Made by a program: the position numbers and the translations under genes. From Nitrospirota bacterium (GTDB taxonomy: Bacteria; Nitrospirota; Nitrospiria; Nitrospirales; UBA8639), in contig JAOTTP010000009.1 of NCBI GenBank assembly GCA_029864405.1, forward strand, positions 1-57,132: a stretch of 57,132 bases of DNA. Reading direction: 5' to 3'. The notes below the pieces were generated by a model. That model did not search any database. It was not told the DNA's origin and saw only the letters and a list, made by a program, of their open reading frames with translations. Shown here in pieces: positions 28,385 to 35,998 of this stretch; positions within the stretch are counted from its first letter, which is position 1, and the number at the start of each line of letters is the position of its first letter.

Positions 28385-28470
28385 TAGACGTCCCGCCGGG
28401 ACGTCTCTACACAAAAGGACCAACAGAATGAATTTCGCTTTTGTAGCGACGGGTCGGTGACCCGTCGTCT
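28385..28470. repeat. REPIN between TR region and the CHAT gene
   Basis: Family A (GACGTCCCGCCGGGACGTC, 28385-28410) and family B (GACGGGTCGGTGACCCGTC, 28441-28470) are separated by about 30 bp. Confidence 0.88.
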
Positions 28471-28541
28471 TGGGTTGCGAACCGACCAACAACTTGCCGG
28501 AAGGATAAGAAAAAAAACGACATCACACAACCACGCAGCGG

Positions 28542-28573
28542 CCGGGGCCGACAGAATAACCCACCGGCCCCGG
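28542..28573 (-). ncRNA. GC-rich hairpin downstream of the TR (possible DGR RNA 3' structure)
   Basis: The arms CCGGGGCCG (28542-28550) and CGGCCCCGG (28565-28573) form a perfect 9-bp stem with a 14-nt loop. It lies about 140 nt downstream of the TR in the transcribed direction and about 25-30 nt before a T8 run (28511-28518 on the minus strand). In characterised DGRs, RNA next to the TR is structured and needed for cDNA priming, so this could be the TR-RNA 3' element or its terminator. Its function is inferred. Confidence 0.45.
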
Positions 28574-28712
28574 TTTGCCTCACCCCAGGCTCTCTATTCG
28601 GCGTTCCCGCTTGTGCAGGAGGCCGGGAAGCAGGCTCATGGACACCCGCTGCCACTCCCACTCTGTCCATAAACAGAATGGCCCTGGGCCGGCTATGGGC
28701 CGTGCGGGCGGA

Positions 28713-28829
28713 CTGGGCAAGACGAAAGCCGATGTTGTTGTTCCGGTTGTCGGTGTTGTTCCTGTTCCGGTTTGATGATCGCAAGTTCTCCGGTTTGTTG
28801 TTCCAGGAACCGCCCCGAATCACACGCTG
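28713..28829 (-). repeat. DGR template repeat (TR)
   Basis: 117 bp, read on the minus strand from CAGCGTGTG to CGTCTTGCCCAG. It is rich in AAC codons (conceptual RVIRGGSWNN, NRNRNN, DNRNNNIGFRLAQ), the hallmark of templates whose adenines are randomised. It aligns without gaps to the VR at 30493-30609. Identical anchors are CCAGCGTGTG at the 5' end and CGTCTTGCCCAG at the 3' end. My hand count gives 36 adenines, of which 23 differ in the VR, against 17 differences at 81 other positions. It lies in the same open frame as the reverse transcriptase C-terminus. Confidence 0.9.
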
Positions 28830-29904
28830 GCCGTCTCTTGGCCCACTCCCCTTGTGAACACAGCCTGGGGAGAAGATACCCCTGCGAAGTCCCTCCGTAT
28901 CGGCATGCTGCGCATGCCCGATCCAGCTTTGGGTGGAAGCCACCACCCTGGCCCATTTCAAGCGCCCCGCTCCAAATGCCCGGGCCATTCCGCGGAGCTT
29001 TCGCGCAAAACGATGCCCATTGTCATTGCGCAACCGCCGCCGGGTCGGAAAGACGAGATAGCCCAGCAGGTTGAGCCCGTCAGCCACCCGCGTGATATGC
29101 GCCTTATGGGGATGCAAACGCAGCCGGTCAACCGCTAGCCGATCTCGAACCGCTGTTCGAATCTCAGCAAGTCGTCCTTTGTCATGCCCCAACACCACCA
29201 TATCGTCCACATACCGCAGGTAGGGGCGGATCTGTAACTCCTGCTTGATGAAGTGATCGAGATCGTCGAGATATAGATTGGCAAAGAACTGACTGGTCAG
29301 ATTGCCAATGGGAATGCCCACACGACGAGCCAACGGCGTGAACAGGTCATCCCCGGGAAAATAGCAGGTCTCGGAAGCCAGGGTGGGTGACCCATCAATA
29401 ATCCGATCCAGGAGGTCTAAGACCCCGTGATCTTTGAGGCGTCGCCGAAGCTTTTCTTTGAGCAAATCATGATCGATTGATGGGAAATAGTGCCGGACAT
29501 CCATTTTTCAAGGCATACCGGTAGGTCTGCGCCCAGGTCTGATACCGATCCACCGCCGCATGCACACCCTTCCCCCGCCGACAGGCATACGAGTCGGCAA
29601 TAAAGGTGCGGTCCAGACTGGGCTCAATCACCTTCATCACAGCATGATGCACCACCCGGTCACGAAAGGGTGCCGCCGCAATGACGCGGGGCTTGCGATC
29701 ATAGATGGTAAACAGGCGATATTCGCCAGGCCGGTAGGTTCCGTCCAGTAGCTCACGCTGCAACCGCAACAATTCTGACTCCAGATGCAGGCTAAATTCA
29801 GCGACTCCAGGCCGTCGACCTTTCCCCAGCCTGGCCTTCCGGTAGGCGGCCAGAAGATTCTCAAAACTCACAAGTTGAGGCCACAGATCACCAAGCCGCT
29901 TCAT
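28830..29904 (-). pseudogene. DGR reverse transcriptase, split by a one-base frameshift
   Basis: The first part (29904 to 29467) opens MKRLGDLWPQLVSFENLL and carries GRRPGVAEF, RVIAAAPFRDRVVHHAV and SYACRRGKGVHAAV. The second part (from 29504) continues MDVRHYFPSIDHDLL, IPIGNLTSQFFANLYL and LRYVDDMVVLGH. The IGxxxSQ and YVDD motifs identify a DGR reverse transcriptase, not a retron or group II enzyme. The two parts join exactly as ALK-MDVRHYF if one A is removed from the A5 run (T5 at 29504-29508 on the plus strand). A normal domain would end near LRRGIFS (about residue 345 of the joined protein). No stop follows, so the frame runs on through the TR to 28407. The first four bases overlap avd (ATGA). 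The gene is frameshifted or the assembly has a homopolymer error; all core motifs are intact. Confidence 0.88.
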
Positions 29905-30260
29905 GACGAGGCCTGCAACGATTCACGACTGCGGCGCCAGCCGCCGATCTGCCGCCCTAAGTCATCCAGCAATTTGGCGCCATGTTCGTATTTGCGGGTC
30001 GTCACCACTTTCAACTCATGCGCCACACGCCAAAGATGCCGCACCACTTCCAGGCGAAGATTCGCATGGGCCAACGCCTGGTCTTTCTGTCGGCTGTAGG
30101 CGGCTTCTATGAGTCCTTCCAGCACTTCCAAGACCCCGGCTTCCATCCGCTCCCCCAAGGTGAACCGGCGCGAGCGTGGAAAGGTATCCAGTTGAGGGAT
30201 GAGCCAGAGGAGCAGCTCGTGACAGGTCTGCACAGCTTGCGGGACATGAGAGGGAGACAT
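29901..30260 (-). CDS. avd: Accessory variability determinant (Avd) of the DGR
   Basis: 119 aa, nearly all helical, matching the four-helix-bundle Avd/S23-like family: HELLLWLIPQLDTFPRSRRF, TLGERMEAGVLEVLE, LRLEVVRHLWRVAHEL, RKYEHGAKLLDDLGRQIGGW. It is basic, as expected for a nucleic-acid-binding pentamer. Avd binds the reverse transcriptase and the TR-RNA and is required for mutagenic cDNA synthesis in studied DGRs. It overlaps the reverse transcriptase start by ATGA and lies 220 bp after the target gene, with a REPIN in between. Confidence 0.92.
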   Translation of the reverse strand: MSPSHVPQAVQTCHELLLWLIPQLDTFPRSRRFTLGERMEAGVLEVLEGLIEAAYSRQKDQALAHANLRLEVVRHLWRVAHELKVVTTRKYEHGAKLLDDLGRQIGGWRRSRESLQASS

Positions 30261-30323
30261 GAAATTCTCGCCGATCTTTCAACCTAAATGGATGGGAACG
30301 GCCGACCTTCCGTTTCCTTCTTG

Positions 30324-30435
30324 CGTAGCGACGGGTCGGTGACCCGTCGTCTTTGACCGCGTCGCCCATGACATCGTCGTCCCACCTTATGTCATCCAGC
30401 CAGCCAAGAGAGACGCCCCACCGGGGCGTCTCTAC
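30324..30435. repeat. REPIN between target gene and avd
   Basis: Family B (GACGGGTCGGTGACCCGTC, 30324-30352) and a family A variant with compensating changes (GACGCCCCACCGGGGCGTC, 30409-30435). Both arms of the variant changed together, so the hairpin is preserved. Confidence 0.87.
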
Positions 30436-30480
30436 GAGAAACTCGAAGAGGAAAAGGGTAAAAGGATAAAGTCCAAAGGG

Positions 30481-33192
30481 TTAGGGGATGTCCTGGGCAA
30501 GACGCAAACCAAGGGTGCTGCCCCGGGTGCCCATGGGGCCCATGTACCGGTGAGATGCCTCGAGGGCGCCTGAGGCGTTGTCCCAGGAGCCACCCCGCAC
30601 CACACGCTGGGTACAATCACCCCCCTCGCCTTCCAGCCAGGCCGAACCATCCGTTGGCGCCCTTTGGTAATCGTAATGCTCACAGTCCTCCACCCATTCC
30701 CAGACATTCCCGCTCATATCATACAGGCCGAAGCTATTGGGTTCTCGCCCCTCATGTTCACCAACCTCAGCCGTGCGATTTCCCGAGTTAGCCGTATACA
30801 CAGCATACTCCTTAAGTTGGGTTTCATCCGATGTTCCAGCCCAAACTTCTTCCTTCTCGCCACTACGCGCGGCATATTCCCATTCGGATTCCGTCGGCAA
30901 ACGATAGCGCTTGCCAGTCTCCTCGGACAGCCAGGCCGCATACGCCTTCGCACCTTTCCAGGAGACATTTATCACGGGCCGCTGATCACGCCCCCACCTT
31001 TGATCATTGGGCAGGTGGTCTCGATTGGTCGCAATAACAAATTGATCGTATTCCTCAAACGTCACCTCATACTTGCTCATAGCAAAGGATTGAATGGTGA
31101 CGTCCCGGACAGGGTTGCTCGACGCCTCACCTAATCCCTCGACATCACCCTGCCGATACGTGCCCCCGGTAATGGGCACCATCTCCTGCGGTACATGAAT
31201 GCTCATCACCAGGGATTGCACTTTCAAGCTGGCCTGCTCCACGTTATAGCCCTTTTGCCACAGCCAGCTGACACCCGCTATTAACAGCAGGACAACAAGC
31301 CCGCCCCCCATCCACAGGTGTCTGGCTCGGCGGCTAGCTTCGAGAAACTCTTTGGTGAGACCGCCAGCGGTGACCCCGGCTTGTTGGAAATCGTGATATT
31401 CCCGACCGGTAGCCAATCCGCTGAACCACGGTTTGCCAATGGTGCCCCATTTTTTGGTTCGACTTTCCAACAGCGTGCGATCCATCAGCACCTTTTTGTG
31501 GGTCACCACATACTCTCTCAACGCCGGCCAGGCCTGAAAGAGTTTTTCATGGCTGATCGAAACTGTGGCCTCCTCCCCCTCGCCTTCGGTACGCAATAGA
31601 CGTTCGGTGACCAACCGGTCGATGACCGGATGAAGATCAGTCGGGAAATCTTTTTTCTTTTGGCGGTTGCGGGTGGGGATGCCCTCTTCCTTTTGCACTT
31701 TGGCAAGGGTGTGAAAAATTCCGGGAAACACCTCCGCTGTCTTGACGCCTAATGTGCGCTCGATGCTGGCTTCCACGTTTTTCACGTGGGCGCCGATCGC
31801 GCCGGCCACCCCGCCTAGCTTGTCGTAGGCCGTTTCACTTAAGACCTGATCCGTGCGTTGTAGAAAGAGCCGATCAAGCACAAAGGCCAGCAACGGGAGG
31901 TTGACCGATTCCGCTCCTGTATCATGAATGAGCCGCTTAGCGAAAGCTTCGGTAATTGTCAGGCCGGCCGCTTGGGCAGGTTTCAGAATCATGTCTTGCA
32001 TCATGTAGGGCTTGACAGGGCCAAGCGCATAGTGGCCTTTGCCATTTAACACTTTCACCATGTCTGGATGGCGGTGGCAATAGTGGAGGTGGTCGCTCCG
32101 TATGGTGCCAATGACCCACAGAGCCTGCTCGTTCGCGGCCTGATAAAGCCCCGCCAGAAAACTGTTGGCCTGCGTCACGTCATGGGCGGTAAAGAGTTCT
32201 TCCATTTGATCGATGAACAGCAGGAGCATGCGGGAGGAGCCGCTGCCTTTCATGATGGCCTTGATCTGCGCGCCGAGCTTTTCCGGGGCCCTGGTGAGGT
32301 CTTCCAACAACGTATCCGGTCTGAGGCCGGCCTGGGTCACCAGGGAGCCCAGGGCCCCCAGCAAGGCTTCCAACGGCTGCTGGCGTTGGCTGGGCACCAT
32401 GCGCACACTCTGACAGGGCTGCGCGTCGGGAAGCCCACCGTTCTCCAGTTTGGGCAGGAGGCCCGCATCCACTACGGACGATTTGCCGACGCCGGAGTCG
32501 CCGCTGATGATCAGGAACCGGTCTTCCGGTTCCCGCAGACGGTCCAGGATTTCACGCAACTCGGCATCGCGGCCAAAGAACACGGGCGCATACTTGCGGG
32601 TGAAGTGTAAGAGGCCGGGATAGGGAGAGCCGTCTTGTTCGATATTCCAAGTGACCAGGGCAAGCTTGGCTGGCTCGCTGGGCGGGGAGGGCTCTGATTG
32701 TTTTCTGTCCTCCAGATGTTTCGTCACGGCCGCCAGGACCTCGTTAGCTAGCGCATGCGGTACAGAAAATTGGCCAGCCATTTTTTGCGTGAGCAAATAT
32801 TGGCGGAGGCATTCAATGCGTTTGCCCTTCTCTCCTTCTCCTGTATACGCATCCACAAACTTGAGCGGAATCCCTGCATCCTCTTTTGCGATAAACGTGA
32901 GGCTGGGCTTTTTACAGGTTATAGCATGCTGGAATTCTAACTCCGTGATAGACAAATTCTTCGGGTTGCCGTGATCCACTGGAGGAACGTACCCGTACCG
33001 AAAGGCGAACAGACCAACGTAAAGATCGGCTTTTTCTACGTCCTTGAGACATTGATCCACCGGTCGCCGATCGGCCGCCACATAGTCCTCCATGGCGATG
33101 ACTTGATACCCACTCTTTCGCAGAGCCTCGAAGACAACCTGACGATAGTCTTTCAGATCTTCGTATGTGGAGGAGAGATAGATGGCTGGCAT
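30481..33192 (-). CDS. DGR target: DUF4062-STAND NTPase-TM-FGE/lectin-like protein
   Basis: 903 aa. Domains: DUF4062 (residues 1-105; MPAIYLSSTYEDLKDYR, ADLYVGLFAFRYGYVP); STAND-type P-loop NTPase with Walker A GDSGVGKSS (231-239) and Walker B LLLFIDQMEEL (323-333), preceded by PVFFGRDAELREIL; a winged-helix/helical region to about 620; a transmembrane helix (about 627-645, MGGGLVVLLLIAGVSWLW); and an FGE-sulfatase/C-type-lectin fold (668-900; VPITGGTYRQGD, SKYEVTFEEYDQFV, RLPTESEWEYAAR, LYDMSGNVWEWVED). The VR covers residues 862-900. DUF4062 and STAND modules are typical of bacterial conflict and signalling proteins, and FGE-type lectin domains are the commonest DGR targets. The topology suggests a cytoplasmic NTPase with the diversified domain outside the inner membrane. 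It has its own upstream spacer with a REPIN. Confidence 0.92.
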   Translation of the reverse strand: MPAIYLSSTYEDLKDYRQVVFEALRKSGYQVIAMEDYVAADRRPVDQCLKDVEKADLYVGLFAFRYGYVPPVDHGNPKNLSITELEFQHAITCKKPSLTFIAKEDAGIPLKFVDAYTGEGEKGKRIECLRQYLLTQKMAGQFSVPHALANEVLAAVTKHLEDRKQSEPSPPSEPAKLALVTWNIEQDGSPYPGLLHFTRKYAPVFFGRDAELREILDRLREPEDRFLIISGDSGVGKSSVVDAGLLPKLENGGLPDAQPCQSVRMVPSQRQQPLEALLGALGSLVTQAGLRPDTLLEDLTRAPEKLGAQIKAIMKGSGSSRMLLLFIDQMEELFTAHDVTQANSFLAGLYQAANEQALWVIGTIRSDHLHYCHRHPDMVKVLNGKGHYALGPVKPYMMQDMILKPAQAAGLTITEAFAKRLIHDTGAESVNLPLLAFVLDRLFLQRTDQVLSETAYDKLGGVAGAIGAHVKNVEASIERTLGVKTAEVFPGIFHTLAKVQKEEGIPTRNRQKKKDFPTDLHPVIDRLVTERLLRTEGEGEEATVSISHEKLFQAWPALREYVVTHKKVLMDRTLLESRTKKWGTIGKPWFSGLATGREYHDFQQAGVTAGGLTKEFLEASRRARHLWMGGGLVVLLLIAGVSWLWQKGYNVEQASLKVQSLVMSIHVPQEMVPITGGTYRQGDVEGLGEASSNPVRDVTIQSFAMSKYEVTFEEYDQFVIATNRDHLPNDQRWGRDQRPVINVSWKGAKAYAAWLSEETGKRYRLPTESEWEYAARSGEKEEVWAGTSDETQLKEYAVYTANSGNRTAEVGEHEGREPNSFGLYDMSGNVWEWVEDCEHYDYQRAPTDGSAWLEGEGGDCTQRVVRGGSWDNASGALEASHRYMGPMGTRGSTLGLRLAQDIP
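30493..30609 (-). repeat. DGR variable repeat (VR)
   Basis: 117 bp forming the last 39 codons before Asp-Ile-Pro-stop of the target (RVVRGGSWDNASGALEASHR...LGLRLAQ). It is ungapped against the TR, with identical terminal anchors of 10 and 12 nt. Of 40 mismatches counted by hand, 23 are at TR adenines. The 17 others, several silent (GGC/GGT, GGT/GGC), indicate divergence since the last full retrohoming. Confidence 0.9.
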
Positions 33193-33283
33193 AGTTTAAG
33201 AAAATCTGAACAGCGTGACCCCGTTCCCTTGAATGAGCCTATTTGGCCAGAATCAAGAAATAATTGCAAGCCTCTTCTCGGAA

Positions 33284-33364
33284 AGACGTCCCACCGGGAC
33301 GTCTCTACATGAAATAGATTGGTCCGTTCTCTGTTGTAGCGACGGGTCGGTGACACGTCGGCTT
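33284..33364. repeat. REPIN upstream of the target gene
   Basis: Family A (GACGTCCCACCGGGACGTC, 33284-33308) and family B (GACGGGTCGGTGACACGTCG, 33334-33364) are 25 bp apart. The following 90 bp (GTTTGCTAGAG...GATTCCGGC) is partly repeated at 34290-34345, so a longer unit may have been duplicated. Confidence 0.85.
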
Positions 33365-33493
33365 CGTTTGCTAGAGCAGCGTCGGTGATAGGTGTCTTAG
33401 GGATAGATTCCGGCTCATGACGCACCCGGATTGATCGAAGGAATTTTGGGTGGGAATGGCTGCTTTCCCAACATCAACTATTCCCACTACACA

Positions 33494-33880
33494 TTACCAA
33501 GCGGTTTTGACTGGGTATTGACGAATGGTCTCGTCTTTGGTGAGCAGGATGATTTTTTCTGAAATCGCCTGGCAGATTAATAAACGATCAAATGGATCTC
33601 GATGGATCCAGGGGAGTGTGACGTGGGGCTCACAATGCCGTTCATAGATCGGCAGATCTACAATTCGATTTATCTTTTTTTCTTGTTCTAACAAGCCTTG
33701 CCACCCTTTTTGGAGCTTGAGTTTTCCTAACGAAAGCTTCACGGTTAGCTCCCAATAACTCGCCGCACTCCAAAATAATTCGTGTTCTCCATTCTTTAAA
33801 ATTTGTTTCGCTCGTTTGCTTAATTCATCAGAGTCTTCCAAAAACCAGAGCATGACATGCGTATCGAACAGGTACTTCAT
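33494..33880 (-). CDS. PIN-domain toxin (VapC-like)
   Basis: 128 aa. The PIN-fold acidic residues are visible in FDTHVMLWFLED, in SAASYWELTVKLSLGKL, and in IHRDPFDRLLICQA near the C-terminus. These proteins are Mg-dependent ribonucleases, usually held inactive by the antitoxin encoded immediately upstream. The start overlaps the antitoxin stop by ATGA. The full usual length is present, so it is probably functional. Confidence 0.92.
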   Translation of the reverse strand: MKYLFDTHVMLWFLEDSDELSKRAKQILKNGEHELFWSAASYWELTVKLSLGKLKLQKGWQGLLEQEKKINRIVDLPIYERHCEPHVTLPWIHRDPFDRLLICQAISEKIILLTKDETIRQYPVKTAW

Positions 33881-34107
33881 CCCAGGGCATCCGGGAATTC
33901 TTCGAGCGAATCATCAAAATCGCTTGAGATATATTTCACAATGCCTTTGGCTCCACCCAACGTCCGTGTTTTTTGGGCCTCTGGAATAGGAACTATTCTT
34001 GCGACTGGTTCCTTCCCCTTGGCCACAATAATTTCCTCCCCGGCTAAGGCTCGTTGAATCAGCTTCGAAAAATGCGTCTTGGCTTGATGAATGGTGACAA
34101 TGGCCAT
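33877..34107 (-). CDS. Phd/YefM-type antitoxin
   Basis: 76 aa. Phd/YefM N-terminus MAIVTIHQAKTHFSKLIQRA with GEEIIVAKGKEPVARIVP, then a short acidic tail that would wrap the toxin. It probably also represses the pair's promoter. First gene of the toxin-antitoxin operon, coupled to the PIN toxin. Confidence 0.92.
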   Translation of the reverse strand: MAIVTIHQAKTHFSKLIQRALAGEEIIVAKGKEPVARIVPIPEAQKTRTLGGAKGIVKYISSDFDDSLEEFPDALG

Positions 34108-34183
34108 AATCGTTGATTATAAATGGACTAACCTATTTAGTCAACTTCACTAATATCATTTGTTTTCGTGACACATACACCAT

Positions 34184-34291
34184 CGTAGACCTCCCACCGG
34201 GACGTCCCTACTTAGGGCAGTTTGATCCGTGATCGATGGCAACAGGAAGATTTTCTTCTTGTCGCGACGTGTCGGTGACACGTCGTCTTCG
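34184..34291. repeat. REPIN upstream of the toxin-antitoxin operon
   Basis: A family A variant (GACCTCCCACCGGGACGTCC, 34184-34211) and family B (GACGTGTCGGTGACACGTC, 34261-34291). The family B arms have compensating changes relative to other copies. Confidence 0.8.
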
Positions 34292-34485
34292 TTTGCTAAA
34301 TTAGCGTCGGTGCCACGGGTCATTGGAAGAGATTCCGGCCCCCTGCTCAACTCCTTGCAGGGGCAGGCTCCACCTGCCGGATTGACGGAGGGATTTTTTT
34401 CTCGTCATGCCTGCTGGGAGTTGCCAAGCATATTTGATGGAACGGCAGGAAAATACAGACCGGTGCTGTCCACCCTACGTTTTCT

Positions 34486-34513
34486 CGTAGACGTCCCGCC
34501 GAGACGTCTCTAC
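34486..34513. repeat. REP family A palindrome, island edge
   Basis: GACGTCCCGCCGAGACGTC with one mismatch in the stem, just past the stop codon of the outer-membrane lipoprotein gene. It is the last REP I see in the window. The rest of the 34292-34485 gap includes a short GCAGGGG/CCTGC hairpin region and no gene. Confidence 0.8.
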
Positions 34514-34516
34514 AGG

Positions 34517-35998
34517 TCAGGGCTGCTCGTGGATGGCTTGTGCCAGTTGTTCATTTGACCAACCGCCACCGACGGCTTTGAAAAGCGACACCATGTCGGT
34601 GAGACGGGCACGTTCGGTTTGGACCACTCCCAATTCAGCAACCAGCACGATGCGCTGAGCATCCAGGACATCGATGTAGCTGACTAATCCCTTGCGATAC
34701 CGGATATCTGCTAGTTCCAGCGATTCCCGGGCGGCTGCCACTTGTTGGCGTTGACTCGCCAGTTGTTCTTTTCGCGTTTGCAGGGCGACCAGCACATCAG
34801 CCACTTCCCTGAACGCATTCAGAATGGTTTGTTGATAATCCTCCAACATCTGCTGATACCGGTTTTCGGCCACTTCTAATCTGGCCAAATTGGTATAGCC
34901 TTCGAAGATGGGAAGGGTGACCGAGGGACCAATCGTCATGTTGCGGCTGCCCCATTTGAACCATTGATCGAATTCGCTGGTGAGAAAACCTCCCGTTCCC
35001 GTGATAGACACACTCGGGAAAAAGTACGCTCGCGCTTCCCCGATGCGCGCATTGGCCGCTTTCAGCGTTTCCTCGACTTCCAGAATATCGGGACGCCGTT
35101 GCAACAGATCAGAAGGCAGACCGACGGGGATCGTCGGCTGAACCACCACGGACCGCAAGGGCTTGGCAGACAACATCAGTGTACCCGGATTCGCTCCGGT
35201 TAACACTTCGAGTTGGTGCAGTTGCACGGCCCGTTGACGGCGAAACTCGGGAACTTGAGAGGCCGTTTGAGCCACAAGGGTTTCCTCTCGTTTGACATCC
35301 AGGTCGGACACCAAGCCTGCCTGAGCGCGGTTCCGGATGATCGACAGTGAGTCTTGTTGCAGCGCTAAATTCCGTTCCGCAATTTCCACTTGTTCATCGA
35401 GTTCACGAAGCCGAAAATAGGATTGTCCCACTTCACCGACCAGGCTCAACAACAGACCACGGCGATTCATCTCGCTCCCCAAGGCTTCCGCGGAAAAGGC
35501 CTCTTGTCCCCGTCGAATGCGACCCCATAAATCCAGTTCCCAACGTAGATCGATGCCCGCATCCCAAATATCAAAATTGGCTCCGGGCGGAGCGAACCCT
35601 TGAGGCGCTCCCCCTGTCGGAGCCACCAGAATCGTTTCCGACCGACGCACTCGAGAATAGGCCCCATTCAATGACAGATTGGGATAGAGTCCGGCGCCGG
35701 ACCCATAGGCGATCGCCCGCGCCTCCAGTACCCGAAACCCCGCTTGACGAAGGTCGTGATTGCGCTCTAGCGCCTCCTCGATGAGCGTATTTAATTCGTC
35801 ATTCCCAAAAGCCCGCCACCAATTCGCTTCAGGAACATTCCCCACCGTGATGGCCAGCCTCGACGCATTTCCTTCCAGGGTCATGTTATTCCAGTTTTCG
35901 GGCATGTTCAGATCGGGCTGTTGGTATTCCGGTCCGAGGAGACATCCTTGAACACCCAGGATCACCACCATGACAGCCCCTAGCCTGATCCTATTCAT
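34517..35998 (-). CDS. NodT/OprM-family outer-membrane efflux lipoprotein
   Basis: 493 aa. The lipoprotein signal ends ILGVQGC (acylated Cys19), followed by LLGPEYQQPDLNMPENW, the standard opening of OprM/NodT-type channels. Two TolC-like modules carry LPSDLLQRRPDILEVEETLKA and the C-terminal RKGLVSYIDVLDAQR. It is the outer-membrane component of the ABC-type exporter operon and overlaps the adaptor gene by 8 bp. Confidence 0.93.
   Translation of the reverse strand: MNRIRLGAVMVVILGVQGCLLGPEYQQPDLNMPENWNNMTLEGNASRLAITVGNVPEANWWRAFGNDELNTLIEEALERNHDLRQAGFRVLEARAIAYGSGAGLYPNLSLNGAYSRVRRSETILVAPTGGAPQGFAPPGANFDIWDAGIDLRWELDLWGRIRRGQEAFSAEALGSEMNRRGLLLSLVGEVGQSYFRLRELDEQVEIAERNLALQQDSLSIIRNRAQAGLVSDLDVKREETLVAQTASQVPEFRRQRAVQLHQLEVLTGANPGTLMLSAKPLRSVVVQPTIPVGLPSDLLQRRPDILEVEETLKAANARIGEARAYFFPSVSITGTGGFLTSEFDQWFKWGSRNMTIGPSVTLPIFEGYTNLARLEVAENRYQQMLEDYQQTILNAFREVADVLVALQTRKEQLASQRQQVAAARESLELADIRYRKGLVSYIDVLDAQRIVLVAELGVVQTERARLTDMVSLFKAVGGGWSNEQLAQAIHEQP

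Noticed and set aside
28830-29904. Reverse transcriptase as a retron or group II intron protein
   Set aside because: It has the IGxxxSQ motif of DGR enzymes, an adjacent avd and a TR/VR pair. There is no msr/msd structure, maturase domain or HNH domain.
18841-34513. Repeated palindromes as a CRISPR array
   Set aside because: Spacing is irregular (tens of bases to kilobases), the units are perfect palindromes of two families, and a RAYT gene is present. This is a REP/REPIN pattern, not repeat-spacer units.
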